Source: Verrucomicrobiota bacterium
Lineage (GTDB): Bacteria; Verrucomicrobiota; Verrucomicrobiia; Palsa-1439
DNA length: 41,439 nucleotides
Direction: 5' to 3'
Assembly: GCA_003152315.1 (NCBI GenBank)
Contig: PLZV01000040.1
Span: 1-41,439, forward strand
A program made the position numbers and the translations under genes. The notes beneath the pieces were generated by a model. The model was not told the DNA's origin, searched no databases, and saw only the letters and a list, made by a program, of their open reading frames with translations. Shown piece after piece: positions 7,106 through 17,148 of the stretch. The stretch's first letter is position 1, and every line of letters starts with the position of its first letter.

Positions 7106-7906
7106 CAGCGCGTACATCGTACGCTTCCGCTGGTCAAACTTCGCCAACTGCCCGCAGGTTTTGCGCTTCAGAAACGTTTCCATCTCACGAAACTTGAACC
7201 CGACTTGATCCGGCGCATGCGCGTCAGAGTTAACCGTGAGTGGGATTCCCAGCGTCAGCGCTTGCTCGACAATGGAGAGCATCGGGTAGGGCTGCGGATC
7301 GGGAAGTTCGGAATGGCGATAACCCGAGGTGTTGATTTCCATGCAGATTCCCGCCGTTTTGATTTCCTGCAGCGTGGCGGTGACGTCTTCGGCTTCGCTC
7401 TCGCCGGGCAGGTGTCCCGAGCGTTTGGCGACATCGAAATGCGCGATGATGTCACAGAGGCCGCTACGGGCCAATTGCTGCATCCGCTCGAAATAGCGGG
7501 CATAGAGGGCGTGGCCATCGCCGGCGTATTTGCGCGGCCACGACGGCTCGCGGCAGGCGTTATCGAGAAAGTGGATCGAGCCGATGACATAATCCCAAGG
7601 ATATTTCGCGAGCTGTCGTCCCAGGTAGTCTTCAAGGCCCTCGATGTAGTCCATTTCCAAGCCCAGCATCACGTCAATCTTGCCGCGATAACGGAACCGC
7701 AACTCGGTCACGCGCTCCACATAGTAGTCGAGTTCGGCTTCTTCCATCCGCACGTTATTGCTGAGACGGTTGGGTAGGGGATTATGGTCGGCGAAGCCGA
7801 TCTCGCGCAGCCCGAGTTCAATGCCGTGCTGGACGTAGTCCTCCATCGGTCCCGTGGCGTGTTTGCACAGGGGCGTGTGCATGTGATAGTCGCACTGAAT
7901 GGGCAT
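7103..7906 (-). CDS. Histidinol-phosphatase, PHP type
   Basis: A 267-residue PHP-domain phosphoesterase of the HisJ/HisK type, which would dephosphorylate L-histidinol phosphate in histidine synthesis. The first metal motif is DYHMHTPLCKHA at the N-terminus; further PHP motifs are FADHNPLP, GLEMDYIEG, VIGSIHFLDN, IAHFDVAK, MEINTSGYR and the closing NSDAHAPDQVG. Length and motif order fit the family. No other his gene is nearby, so the substrate is inferred from the family. The ATG at 7906 has no Shine-Dalgarno and sits 8 nt after a good -10 box, suggesting a leaderless mRNA. Confidence 0.88.
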   Translation of the reverse strand: MPIQCDYHMHTPLCKHATGPMEDYVQHGIELGLREIGFADHNPLPNRLSNNVRMEEAELDYYVERVTELRFRYRGKIDVMLGLEMDYIEGLEDYLGRQLAKYPWDYVIGSIHFLDNACREPSWPRKYAGDGHALYARYFERMQQLARSGLCDIIAHFDVAKRSGHLPGESEAEDVTATLQEIKTAGICMEINTSGYRHSELPDPQPYPMLSIVEQALTLGIPLTVNSDAHAPDQVGFKFREMETFLKRKTCGQLAKFDQRKRTMYAL

Positions 7907-7914
7907 GGCCGTTG

Positions 7915-7965
7915 ACTGTAGCGGCGGAGCGCCGCGTTGACAATGACTTTGGCCGCTTCTACTAT
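7915..7965. promoter_or_regulatory. Divergent promoters for hisJ-type gene and hydrolase, sharing a -35
   Basis: Plus strand: -35 TTGACA (7937-7942), 17-bp spacer, -10 TACTAT (7960-7965), then 8 nt to the ATG at 7974. Minus strand: -35 TTGTCA (7943-7938), 17-bp spacer, -10 TACAGT (7920-7915), then 8 nt to the ATG at 7906. The two -35 boxes are the two strands of the same 7 bp (TTGACAA). The minus-strand spacer is nearly palindromic (GCGGCGCTCCGCCGC), a possible operator. Confidence 0.65.
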
Positions 7966-7973
7966 CGCGCCGC

Positions 7974-8747
7974 ATGGAAACGCCCGTTGTCTTTGAATCC
8001 AAGGGCCAGCAGGTGGTCGGGATGCTGCATTTACCTGAAGGCCAGGGTCGTTTACCCGCAGCCCTGTTGCTCCATGGATTCACCGGCACGAAGGTCGAGC
8101 CCCACCGCATGTTTGTGAAAATTTCGCGCACCCTCGCCGAGCACGGCATCGCCAGCCTGCGTTTCGATTTTCGCGGCTCCGGCGACAGCGCGGGCGACTT
8201 CGAAGACATGACGATCCGGTCGGAAGTGGCCGATTCATTGGAGGCGATCAAGTTTCTGGCGCGCCACAAACACATCAACTCGCGACGGCTGGCGCTCATC
8301 GGGCTCAGCATGGGCGGCGCGGTCGCGGCCCACGTTGTGGCTCGCGAGAAGCACCGCATCAAATCGCTGGTGCTGCTGGCTCCTGTGGCGGAAGGCGAGG
8401 GCATTCTCGACGAGTTGTCGACGCCCGAGGCGGTCTCCTCCCTGGCTGAAACCGGCATCACGGACCAGGATGGCAATCTGGTCGGCGTGCCCTTCATCCG
8501 CCAGTTCGCGGACATGCGACCATTGCGCGAGGTGGTAAAATCCCAGTGTCCCGTGCTTCTCATTCACGGCTCGAAGGATCAAACCGTCCCCGCCCTTCAC
8601 ACGGACATGTACGAGCGTGTGCTCCAGGCGCACAAGCGCGTGGTTAAGAAAGTGATCATTCCCGGGGCCGACCACACGTTCAACAAGCACATTTGGGAAA
8701 CCCGCGTCATTACCGAGACAGTCGATTGGCTCGGCGAGACGATGTAA
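7974..8747 (+). CDS. Alpha/beta hydrolase (esterase/acyltransferase-like)
   Basis: A 257-residue cytoplasmic alpha/beta hydrolase. The oxyanion segment is LLLHGFTGTK, followed by RFDFRGSGDSAG; the nucleophile is S112 in GLSMGG, the acid probably D202 (HGSKDQTVP) and the base H234 (GADHTF). The pattern resembles Est1E/cinnamoyl-esterase-like and lysophospholipase-like hydrolases, but the substrate cannot be told. The start ATG at 7974 follows the -10 box by 8 nt and has no Shine-Dalgarno. It is transcribed divergently from the histidinol-phosphatase gene through overlapping promoters. Confidence 0.88.
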   Translation: METPVVFESKGQQVVGMLHLPEGQGRLPAALLLHGFTGTKVEPHRMFVKISRTLAEHGIASLRFDFRGSGDSAGDFEDMTIRSEVADSLEAIKFLARHKHINSRRLALIGLSMGGAVAAHVVAREKHRIKSLVLLAPVAEGEGILDELSTPEAVSSLAETGITDQDGNLVGVPFIRQFADMRPLREVVKSQCPVLLIHGSKDQTVPALHTDMYERVLQAHKRVVKKVIIPGADHTFNKHIWETRVITETVDWLGETM

Positions 8748-8778
8748 CGGCGCGACTTGTATACCCGAAAACTTCCGG

Positions 8779-10218
8779 TTATTTCCACGTGAGCGTCATG
8801 ACAGAATCGGCCGGCAAGTCGACCTTGACCGCGCTCGATCCGTTGCGCAATTGCACGGTGGTCGGGACTTTGCCACTGTTTGTCAAAATCACCGCGTACT
8901 GACCGTCAGGATTGACCACCGTCACGTGCTGCACGTTGGCCACTTCTCCCTCCGAGCCAATCACCACGGCGTTGCGCTGCATGGCGCGTGTGTAATGGGC
9001 GAATGCCCAGAATTGCCCACTGCGGACGACTTCATTCGTCTGCGAGTGAATCGTTACCAGACCGGCACACTTATATGGGCCGATGTTCGGCTTTCCAGTC
9101 TCATCCAGGGCCATGTTCCAGGCGATGATGCAGCGCATGCCGTTGCGCAGGATTCCGGTAAACTTTGAGCTCCACTTCGACCAGCAGTTTGCGTAGTCCT
9201 CCTCGTCGAAGTGCTGCCCGCCTTCCGTCCAGTACATTTCAGCATCCGGATGTGCCGCCAAAACCTTCTCGACCCATTCTGGTTTCCCAATGTATCCGTG
9301 CCAGGCGATTGCCTTTGTGTATTTGCTCACCTCCGGTTCGTCGAGTTCGGCTGTAGCGCGACCCCAAAGATTGTAATTATGGTCAAGGAGCCAGATCTTC
9401 GTTTTGAGGCCGGCGAGTTCCAGTGCCGGTCCGAGATTTTCGCCCACATAGCGAACTTCTATTTCCTGTGGAAAGAGGCACGCGGGCATTCTGCTGTCCT
9501 GGTCGGTGTCCACCTCGTTTTGAGAACTGACGGCATTGACTTCCACGCCTTCCGCCTGATACGCCTGCAGGAACTTCACGAAATAATTCGCGTAAGCGCC
9601 GAGGTAGTGCGCGCGGATGGTGCCGCCGAACATGGAATTATTATCCTTCATCCAACCCGGTGGACTCCACGGTGACGCGAACAGAAACAGATCCGGATTT
9701 ATCTCCCGCGCACGACGAACAATTGGCAGGATGTACGCGCGGTCATGCTCAATCGAGAAGCGCTCGAGTTGAGGATCGGGCTCGCCTTCATCGAAACTGT
9801 ACATGGTTTTGGCGTAGTCGCTCGATCCCATAGCAAGGCGGCACACGCTGAAACCCATCTGCTTCGGGTCAAAAAGCTCATGGAGCAGTTTGTCGCGATC
9901 GGCTTCGGGCATCTGGTTGATCATGTAACAGGCGGCATCCGTTAACGCCGCGCCAAAGCCGAGGATCGGTTGCTGTTTTCTGGCGGGCAGAATTACGATC
10001 GTGTTCGTGCCGGCTTTACCGGATGCACGACGCCAGCGTAGCGGATCAGCGAAAGCGTAACGCTTATCGGCGGCTGTGACCCGTACGATTATGTTTCCCT
10101 CGGGCTGCGATTCCTTTGCCTGAGCGAAAGCGGTGGCAGCGAATTTTCCGGCCGGCGATAAAGCCATCACGGAGGCAGCGATCATCTTCAGGAAATCATG
10201 CCGAGTGTATGTGAACAT
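8779..10218 (-). CDS. Glycoside hydrolase family 30 enzyme, exported
   Basis: A 479-residue GH30-type (glucosylceramidase-like) retaining beta-glycosidase. The N-terminus TRHDFLKMIAASVMALSPAG is a signal peptide with a Tat-like, single-arginine motif. The GH30 landmarks are ILGFGAALTDAA, RLAMGSSDYA, ASPWSPPGWMKDN, the acid/base E235 in SSQNE and the nucleophile E332 in YWTEGG. A short beta-rich domain closes the protein (VQLRNGSSAVKVDLPADSVMTL). The likely target is a beta-linked glucan, xylan or glycosphingolipid; sequence alone does not decide. GGGGAG lies 7-12 nt before the ATG. It stands alone, divergent from uvrB. Confidence 0.93.
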   Translation of the reverse strand: MFTYTRHDFLKMIAASVMALSPAGKFAATAFAQAKESQPEGNIIVRVTAADKRYAFADPLRWRRASGKAGTNTIVILPARKQQPILGFGAALTDAACYMINQMPEADRDKLLHELFDPKQMGFSVCRLAMGSSDYAKTMYSFDEGEPDPQLERFSIEHDRAYILPIVRRAREINPDLFLFASPWSPPGWMKDNNSMFGGTIRAHYLGAYANYFVKFLQAYQAEGVEVNAVSSQNEVDTDQDSRMPACLFPQEIEVRYVGENLGPALELAGLKTKIWLLDHNYNLWGRATAELDEPEVSKYTKAIAWHGYIGKPEWVEKVLAAHPDAEMYWTEGGQHFDEEDYANCWSKWSSKFTGILRNGMRCIIAWNMALDETGKPNIGPYKCAGLVTIHSQTNEVVRSGQFWAFAHYTRAMQRNAVVIGSEGEVANVQHVTVVNPDGQYAVILTNSGKVPTTVQLRNGSSAVKVDLPADSVMTLTWK

Positions 10219-10363
10219 TTTTCATCTCCCCAGCTTGCTCGAAGTTCAGTTGCGACGCAGCTTATCCGATGGCCCGTCTGATGGATATCGAGAATGCGCC
10301 AAGATCGGTACCGCTGCCAGCGTTTTCTGGTGGGCGTGACCAGGAAAGTACAATGTAGCGAGA

Positions 10364-10391
10364 TTGCGGATCGCCATGACTGTGTTAGATT
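10364..10391 (+). promoter_or_regulatory. Putative promoter of uvrB, leaderless layout
   Basis: -35 TTGCGG (10364-10369), 16-bp spacer, -10 TAGATT (10386-10391). The -10 box ends 8 nt before the ATG at 10400, so transcription should begin about 2 nt before the start codon. No Shine-Dalgarno is present. No SOS-box-like CTGT-N8-ACAG sequence was seen. Confidence 0.5.
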
Positions 10392-10399
10392 CGTGTTCG

Positions 10400-12465
<2,066 letters not shown>

Positions 12466-12469
<4 letters not shown>

Positions 12470-13347
12470 ACACTCTGCCGCAAGAAACCATCCATAATCT
12501 CGTCAGCGCGGCGCTGGCGGAGGATATTGGCGCTGGCGATATCACGACCGATGCGGCGATTCCTGCCGACCAGCGGGCGGAAGCTTCTATCATTGCAAAG
12601 GAAGCATGCGTTGTAGCTGGCTTACCGCTGGTTGAGGCGGTGTTTACGCAGATCGACCGGGGTATTGCTGTAAAGTTGTTGGTTGATGAAGGCGATGTGG
12701 TGAAGGAAGGGACGCGCGTATGTGTTCTCAAAGGTCCGGCGCGCGGGATTTTGACCGGCGAGCGGACGGCGCTCAACTTCCTGCAGCGGCTTTCCGGGAT
12801 CGCGACGCTGACGCACCAGTTCGTTGCCAAGGTGGCGCAGGCTTCCACACGCGTGAAGCCGAAGATTCTGGACACGCGCAAGACGACACCTACGCTTCGC
12901 ATTTTGGAAAAATACGCCGTCGCCGTCGGCGGAGGGACCAACCATCGCATGGGTCTTTTCGATGCCGTGATGATCAAAGACAATCATCGCGTCGTCCTTG
13001 CGCGCCTCGGTCTGAAGGCGCTTGGCGATGCTGTCGCTTTAGCGCGCAAGAAACACCCGAACGCGCCAATCATTATCGAGGCGGACAATGTGGAGCAGGT
13101 GGAAGAAGCGTTGGCCGCTGGCGCCAATCACATTCTGCTCGATAACATGACGCCTGACGAGCTGCGCGAAGCCGTAGCGCTCATTGGCGGGCGCGCGAAG
13201 ACCGAGGCCAGTGGCGGAGTCCGCCTCGACACCGTCACGGCCATCGCCAGCACCGGTGTCGACTACATTTCCGTCGGTGCGCTCACGCACTCGGCGCGGG
13301 CGGTGGATTTTTCGTTGGAGATCCGGGACGTGGAGATGAATGGATAG
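12466..13347 (+). CDS. nadC: Nicotinate-nucleotide pyrophosphorylase (carboxylating)
   Basis: A 293-residue quinolinate phosphoribosyltransferase, which makes nicotinate mononucleotide from quinolinate and PRPP in de novo NAD synthesis. It shows the N-terminal LAEDIGAGDITTDAAIP, the catalytic-site segments GERTALNFLQRLSGIAT and LDTRKTTPTLRILEKYAVAVGGGTNHRMGL when read in order, MIKDNH, and the barrel strands IIIEADNVEQ, ILLDNMTPDEL and EASGGVRLDTV. Its ATG overlaps the uvrB stop (ATGA) and its last 8 bp overlap the next gene, so it is likely translationally coupled on both sides. Confidence 0.97.
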
Positions 13348-14533
13348 CCAAGGCCAAGGTGTGCCACCCGTTATCGGTCAAGTACGACGCGGGCCGGGGA
13401 GAATGCGATTGTGGTTGGTTCGATCCCTGATCGTTTTTCTGGCGATCACTGCGGGGTTCTTATACTGGCACCCGTGGAATGATTGTTTGGCGTGTGCCGC
13501 CAGTCGTGGCAGCGCCGTCCTGGTGCGCTACTATCTGCTAAGGGGTTCCGACGTGAACGAACGTCGTTGTGGATATACGGCGGTCATGGAAGCCGTTTGG
13601 AACGGACATTTGAACATTGCGGATGTGCTCGTGCGTCATGGAGCGAATCTCGACGTGGCGGACGATGGCGGAGACACGCTGCTTATTTGGGCGGCGAGAC
13701 AGGGGCGGGAGAAAGTCGTGGCCTACCTCATTCGCAAGGGCGCGTCGTTAAATCTCCGCAGCGCAACGGGGGATACGGCAATCATTTGTGCCATGAGAAG
13801 TGGCTATCCCGCCGTTGCCCGTCTTCTTTTGGAAGCGGGCGCGGACATCAACCTCGAGAATACCAACAGTGAGACGGCTTTGGTGGTAGCTGGCCAGCGT
13901 GGTTACGGTGACATGGTGGAATTGTTCAAGCAACACGGGGCGATCAAGACGAATGTCTTCATCGGTCGGAGCCCATACCCCACAAAGCCGTTGGCGGCAG
14001 CCCGGCTGTGGGCGCTGGCCACGAGAGCCTTGCTCATCCAGTACAACGGGGAAAGCCATGAGACGATCGAACCGAAGACGGAATCGGACCGCGCTTGGGC
14101 GCGGCGCAGTCTGCGTGACTGGTGGGGTGTTGAGAATCACCAGCAGGTGGTCAAGATGCTCGACTGGCTGCAGGATTCCGGACACCGCGAAGGGTTCCAA
14201 GTAGAAGACAAACGACCTCGTCGAAAAGGGGAACGGCAAACGCGGTATTTGGCCTGGGATTACTGTCGGCTGGTTTGGGTGGCCGGTACTTCGTACGTGG
14301 CGGGGTACCTAACAGAAGAAGAGGCCTGGCAGAGGATTATGCCGGCGGCGCGGACGATCCAGGAAAGTTACTCGTCATGGCGGGAAATGGGCGAAGATTA
14401 TCTACGGGGACGGGAGCGTTGGAATCATAGTCGCGATCCACGATTCGATTACGTGTTTCAGTTGCTAACAAATCCAGACGACCCCAATAGTCCGTGGAAC
14501 AAAAACAAGTGGAACACGGACTTGTCCGAGTGA
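13340..14533 (+). CDS. Membrane-anchored ankyrin-repeat protein with DUF1266-like domain
   Basis: 397 residues. A basic N-terminus is followed by one membrane segment (about 24-42, LWLVRSLIVFLAITAGFLYW), then about five ankyrin repeats (about 50-205, with motifs such as GYTAVMEAVWNGHLNIADVLV and DTLLIWAARQGREKVVAYLI). The rest resembles DUF1266: WWGVENHQQVVKMLDWL, LAWDYCRLVWVAG and GYLTEEEAW. Topology suggests the soluble part faces the periplasm. The function is unknown; ankyrin repeats indicate protein binding. The ATG at 13340 overlaps the nadC stop by 8 bp with GGAG in place; ATG 13403 is an alternative. It sits oddly among housekeeping genes. Confidence 0.85.
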   Translation: MDSQGQGVPPVIGQVRRGPGRMRLWLVRSLIVFLAITAGFLYWHPWNDCLACAASRGSAVLVRYYLLRGSDVNERRCGYTAVMEAVWNGHLNIADVLVRHGANLDVADDGGDTLLIWAARQGREKVVAYLIRKGASLNLRSATGDTAIICAMRSGYPAVARLLLEAGADINLENTNSETALVVAGQRGYGDMVELFKQHGAIKTNVFIGRSPYPTKPLAAARLWALATRALLIQYNGESHETIEPKTESDRAWARRSLRDWWGVENHQQVVKMLDWLQDSGHREGFQVEDKRPRRKGERQTRYLAWDYCRLVWVAGTSYVAGYLTEEEAWQRIMPAARTIQESYSSWREMGEDYLRGRERWNHSRDPRFDYVFQLLTNPDDPNSPWNKNKWNTDLSE

Positions 14534-14606
14534 ACAAGGATGCCGGTTGGGCTGCGCCTCTATTATCTGGACGACCCGCGCGCGGCCTCGGTACAGTTGT
14601 TCAACC

Positions 14607-15584
14607 ATGAAGGCGGGCACGGCGATTCTCGAGGCGTTTTATCAGGCGGCGGGGCAGTTTGTCCGGGTGGATGATCTGGGGCGGCGCTTGAAGTTGCCGG
14701 CGACGGCGGTGAACGCCGAGATCGCGGAGTTGGAGAAGATCGGTTACACGATCGAGTCGCATCCGCATTTTGGGTATCGCTTGCTCGGCACTCCCGATCG
14801 TTTGACCGCGGACGACGTTAAGGCGCAGTTGAAAAGCCCGCTGATTGGTTCCGAGATCCTGGTCTTTGAGGAAACGGCCTCGACGAACGAGGTGATTGAG
14901 CATCTGGCGAAGTCCGGAGCGCGGGAAGGTTTGGTGGTGTTTGCGGAATCGCAGACGCGCGGACGCGGGCGGCGCGGGCGGGCTTGGGCTTCGCCGCGTG
15001 GGAAGGGACTGTGGTTTTCGGTCTTATTGCGGCCGACATTGCCGACGAGTGCGGCCAGTCGCATCACGGTGGCGGCAAGCGTGGCGGTGGCGCGGGCGAT
15101 CCGTCAGAATTGCGGCGTGGACGCGCGCATCAAGTGGCCGAATGACGTGATGGTGAATGGGAAGAAACTGGCCGGCATTTTGACGGAGTTGCGGGCGGAG
15201 GCTGATGAGATTCTGCTCGCGATCCTCGGGATTGGGATCGATGTGAATTGCTCGCGGGAGGATTTCCCGGGTGAGTTGGGGGACATTGCCACATCTTTGG
15301 AGTTGGAAACGGGGAATGCGCAGGATCGGGTGGCGCTGGCGGCGCAGGTATTGACGACGTTCGACGAATGCTACCAGGCGGCGCTCACGAATTTCGAGAC
15401 GGTGGTGGATGAATGGGCCAAGCTTTGTACCACGCTCGGCCGGCAGATCGTGGTGACGATGGGGCAGAACCGCATCGAAGGTTATGCGCAGGCGTTGGAC
15501 AGTGACGGGGCGTTGTTGCTGCGGCGTGACAGCGGGCAAATCGAGAGGATTTTGGGTGGCGACGTGGTGGTGGAGCGAACATGA
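14607..15584 (+). CDS. birA: Biotin-[acetyl-CoA-carboxylase] ligase, probably also repressor
   Basis: 325 residues. An N-terminal winged-helix-like domain (about 1-65, ILEAFYQAAGQFVRVDDLGRR) is followed by the biotin protein ligase core: EETASTNEVIEHL, the biotinyl-AMP loop GRGRRGRAW (with SPRGKGLWFSVLLRP after it), IKWPNDVMVNGKKLAGIL and GIGIDVNC, then a C-terminal SH3-like domain. It attaches biotin to the carboxylase carrier protein; the HTH domain suggests it also represses biotin genes, though none are in the window. A 20-residue longer open frame upstream (start 14547) does not look homologous; ATG 14607 fits the family. It overlaps coaX by 4 bp. Confidence 0.95.
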   Translation: MKAGTAILEAFYQAAGQFVRVDDLGRRLKLPATAVNAEIAELEKIGYTIESHPHFGYRLLGTPDRLTADDVKAQLKSPLIGSEILVFEETASTNEVIEHLAKSGAREGLVVFAESQTRGRGRRGRAWASPRGKGLWFSVLLRPTLPTSAASRITVAASVAVARAIRQNCGVDARIKWPNDVMVNGKKLAGILTELRAEADEILLAILGIGIDVNCSREDFPGELGDIATSLELETGNAQDRVALAAQVLTTFDECYQAALTNFETVVDEWAKLCTTLGRQIVVTMGQNRIEGYAQALDSDGALLLRRDSGQIERILGGDVVVERT

Positions 15585-16315
15585 AGAAGGAACATCCTTT
15601 TTTGTTGGTGAACATCAATAACACCAACACCAGTTTTGCGCTGGCGAACGCCACGCGTATTCTGCGCGTCGTCAAAGTTCCAACGGCTTCGGTGCGGAAG
15701 ATTCCTTTTAGTGACGCGGGGATTGAGGGGATCGTGTTGGGGTCGGTTGTACCGGCGATGACGAAGCGTGTCCGGCGCTTGTTGCCGATGCGGCCGATCA
15801 TCGTCAATGCCAACATCGATCTGGGCGTTGGCGTTCGTTATCCCAGCAAGAAACAGATCGGGGCTGACCGTCTGGCGAACGCGGTGGGTGTTGCGAAACT
15901 TTACGGCACGCCGGCCATCGTGGTGGATTTCGGCACGGCGGTGACATTTGATATTGTGAATTCTTCGCGTGAATACGTGGGCGGTGTAATCGCGCCGGGG
16001 TTGGCGTCGGTGACGGATTATCTCTACCAGCGCACGGCGCTGTTGCCGCGCATCAAGCTGGCCGAACCGGCTTCGGTGATTGGCAAGAGCACGGTTGCGG
16101 CCATGCGCGTGGGCGCGGTGATTGGGTATCGCGGGTTGGTGAAAGAAATCCTGAGCGCCCTGAAGCGCGAGCGCGGCATGAAGAAAGCGGTGGTCGTGGC
16201 AACGGGGGGCTACGGCGAACTCATTGCGAAGAAGATCCGTGAAATCGACCATGTAAATCCGTTGTTGACCCTCGAAGGTCTGCGGTTTATCTACCTGCGG
16301 AACCGCGCTGCGTAA
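15581..16315 (+). CDS. coaX: Type III pantothenate kinase
   Basis: A 244-residue ASKHA-fold kinase for the first step of coenzyme A synthesis. Recognised by GADRLANAVGVAKLYG, VVDFGTAVTFDIV, YVGGVIAPGL and the C-terminal VVVATGGYGELIAK. The first phosphate-binding motif, normally DxGNT, reads N11-I-N-N-T here (LVNINNTNTSFA): the conserved Asp is Asn and the Gly is Asn. The other two acidic motifs are intact. Activity may be reduced or the substitution tolerated in this lineage. The ATG overlaps the birA stop (ATGA). Gene order birA-coaX is common in bacteria. Confidence 0.93.
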   Translation: MKKEHPFLLVNINNTNTSFALANATRILRVVKVPTASVRKIPFSDAGIEGIVLGSVVPAMTKRVRRLLPMRPIIVNANIDLGVGVRYPSKKQIGADRLANAVGVAKLYGTPAIVVDFGTAVTFDIVNSSREYVGGVIAPGLASVTDYLYQRTALLPRIKLAEPASVIGKSTVAAMRVGAVIGYRGLVKEILSALKRERGMKKAVVVATGGYGELIAKKIREIDHVNPLLTLEGLRFIYLRNRAA

Positions 16316-16337
16316 GATCACGCAGGCGGCAAGAACA

Positions 16338-17147
16338 ATGAACCGAATCGACATCAAGTTTCGCGCGTTGCGTGCGGCCCACCAAAAGGGTTTCGTAGCG
16401 TACATTTGTGCGGGCGATCCCAACCTGCGCGCGACGGCGGCGCTGGCGCGTGCGTTCGAAAGTGTGGGTGTGGACGTGTTGGAACTCGGCGTCCCGTTCA
16501 GTGATCCACTGGCCGATGGGGTGGTGAACCAGTTGGCCGCCGAGCGCGCGTTGCGGAGTGGCACGACGCTGCATGGCGTGTTGAAGATGGTGGCCGAGTT
16601 GCGATGCGATGGTTGCAAGGTCCCGATTGTTTTTTACGCGTACTACAATGTGGTACACCACTACGGGTTGAAGAATTTCGTTCGCGATGCCGTGGCCGCC
16701 GGGGTGGACGGCGTACTGGCGCTGGACTTGCCGCCGGAAGAGGCGGGAGAGTATGAAGCGGCGATGAAGCGCGGGGGATTGCATCCGATATATTTGGTCG
16801 CTCCGACGACGCCCTCCGCACGCATTGGCAAGATTGCCCGGCACGCGAGCGGTTTCATCTATTATGTGTCGCGCGAGGGTGTGACGGGCATGCAGAAGAA
16901 ACAGGCGCCGGCCGCGATGGCGCATGTGAAAATCATTCGTAAGCATTCTAAGTTGCCGGTGGCCATCGGCTTTGGGATTTCGAATCCGGCGCAGGCGCGC
17001 GCGGCGGCGCAGGCAGCGGATGCCGTGGTGGTGGGCAGCGCGATTGTGAACCAGATTGCGAAGCATGACAAAGACCGACAATTGGCGGCCAAAGTGGCGC
17101 GCTTTGTTGGCGCGATGGTGCGGGCGGTCAAGAAAGAGGGAAAGTGA
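16338..17147 (+). CDS. trpA: Tryptophan synthase alpha chain
   Basis: A 269-residue TIM-barrel lyase that cleaves indole-3-glycerol phosphate to indole and glyceraldehyde-3-phosphate. E49 and D60 in LELGVPFSDPLADG match the E. coli catalytic residues and numbering. GFVAYICAGDP, YYNVVHHYG, GVLALDLPPEEA, YYVSREGVTGM and VAIGFGISNPAQ follow. The usual DGPVIQ is DGVVNQ here. The partner trpB is not in the window, so it is an orphan alpha chain in a mixed operon. The gene starts 22 bp after coaX and ends 1 bp before the next start codon. Confidence 0.97.
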   Translation: MNRIDIKFRALRAAHQKGFVAYICAGDPNLRATAALARAFESVGVDVLELGVPFSDPLADGVVNQLAAERALRSGTTLHGVLKMVAELRCDGCKVPIVFYAYYNVVHHYGLKNFVRDAVAAGVDGVLALDLPPEEAGEYEAAMKRGGLHPIYLVAPTTPSARIGKIARHASGFIYYVSREGVTGMQKKQAPAAMAHVKIIRKHSKLPVAIGFGISNPAQARAAAQAADAVVVGSAIVNQIAKHDKDRQLAAKVARFVGAMVRAVKKEGK

Positions 17148-17148
17148 A

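Noticed and set aside
14547-14606. N-terminal extension of birA
   Set aside because: The 20 extra residues (MGCASIIWTTRARPRYSCST) do not resemble birA starts, while ATG 14607 begins exactly at the winged-helix domain.
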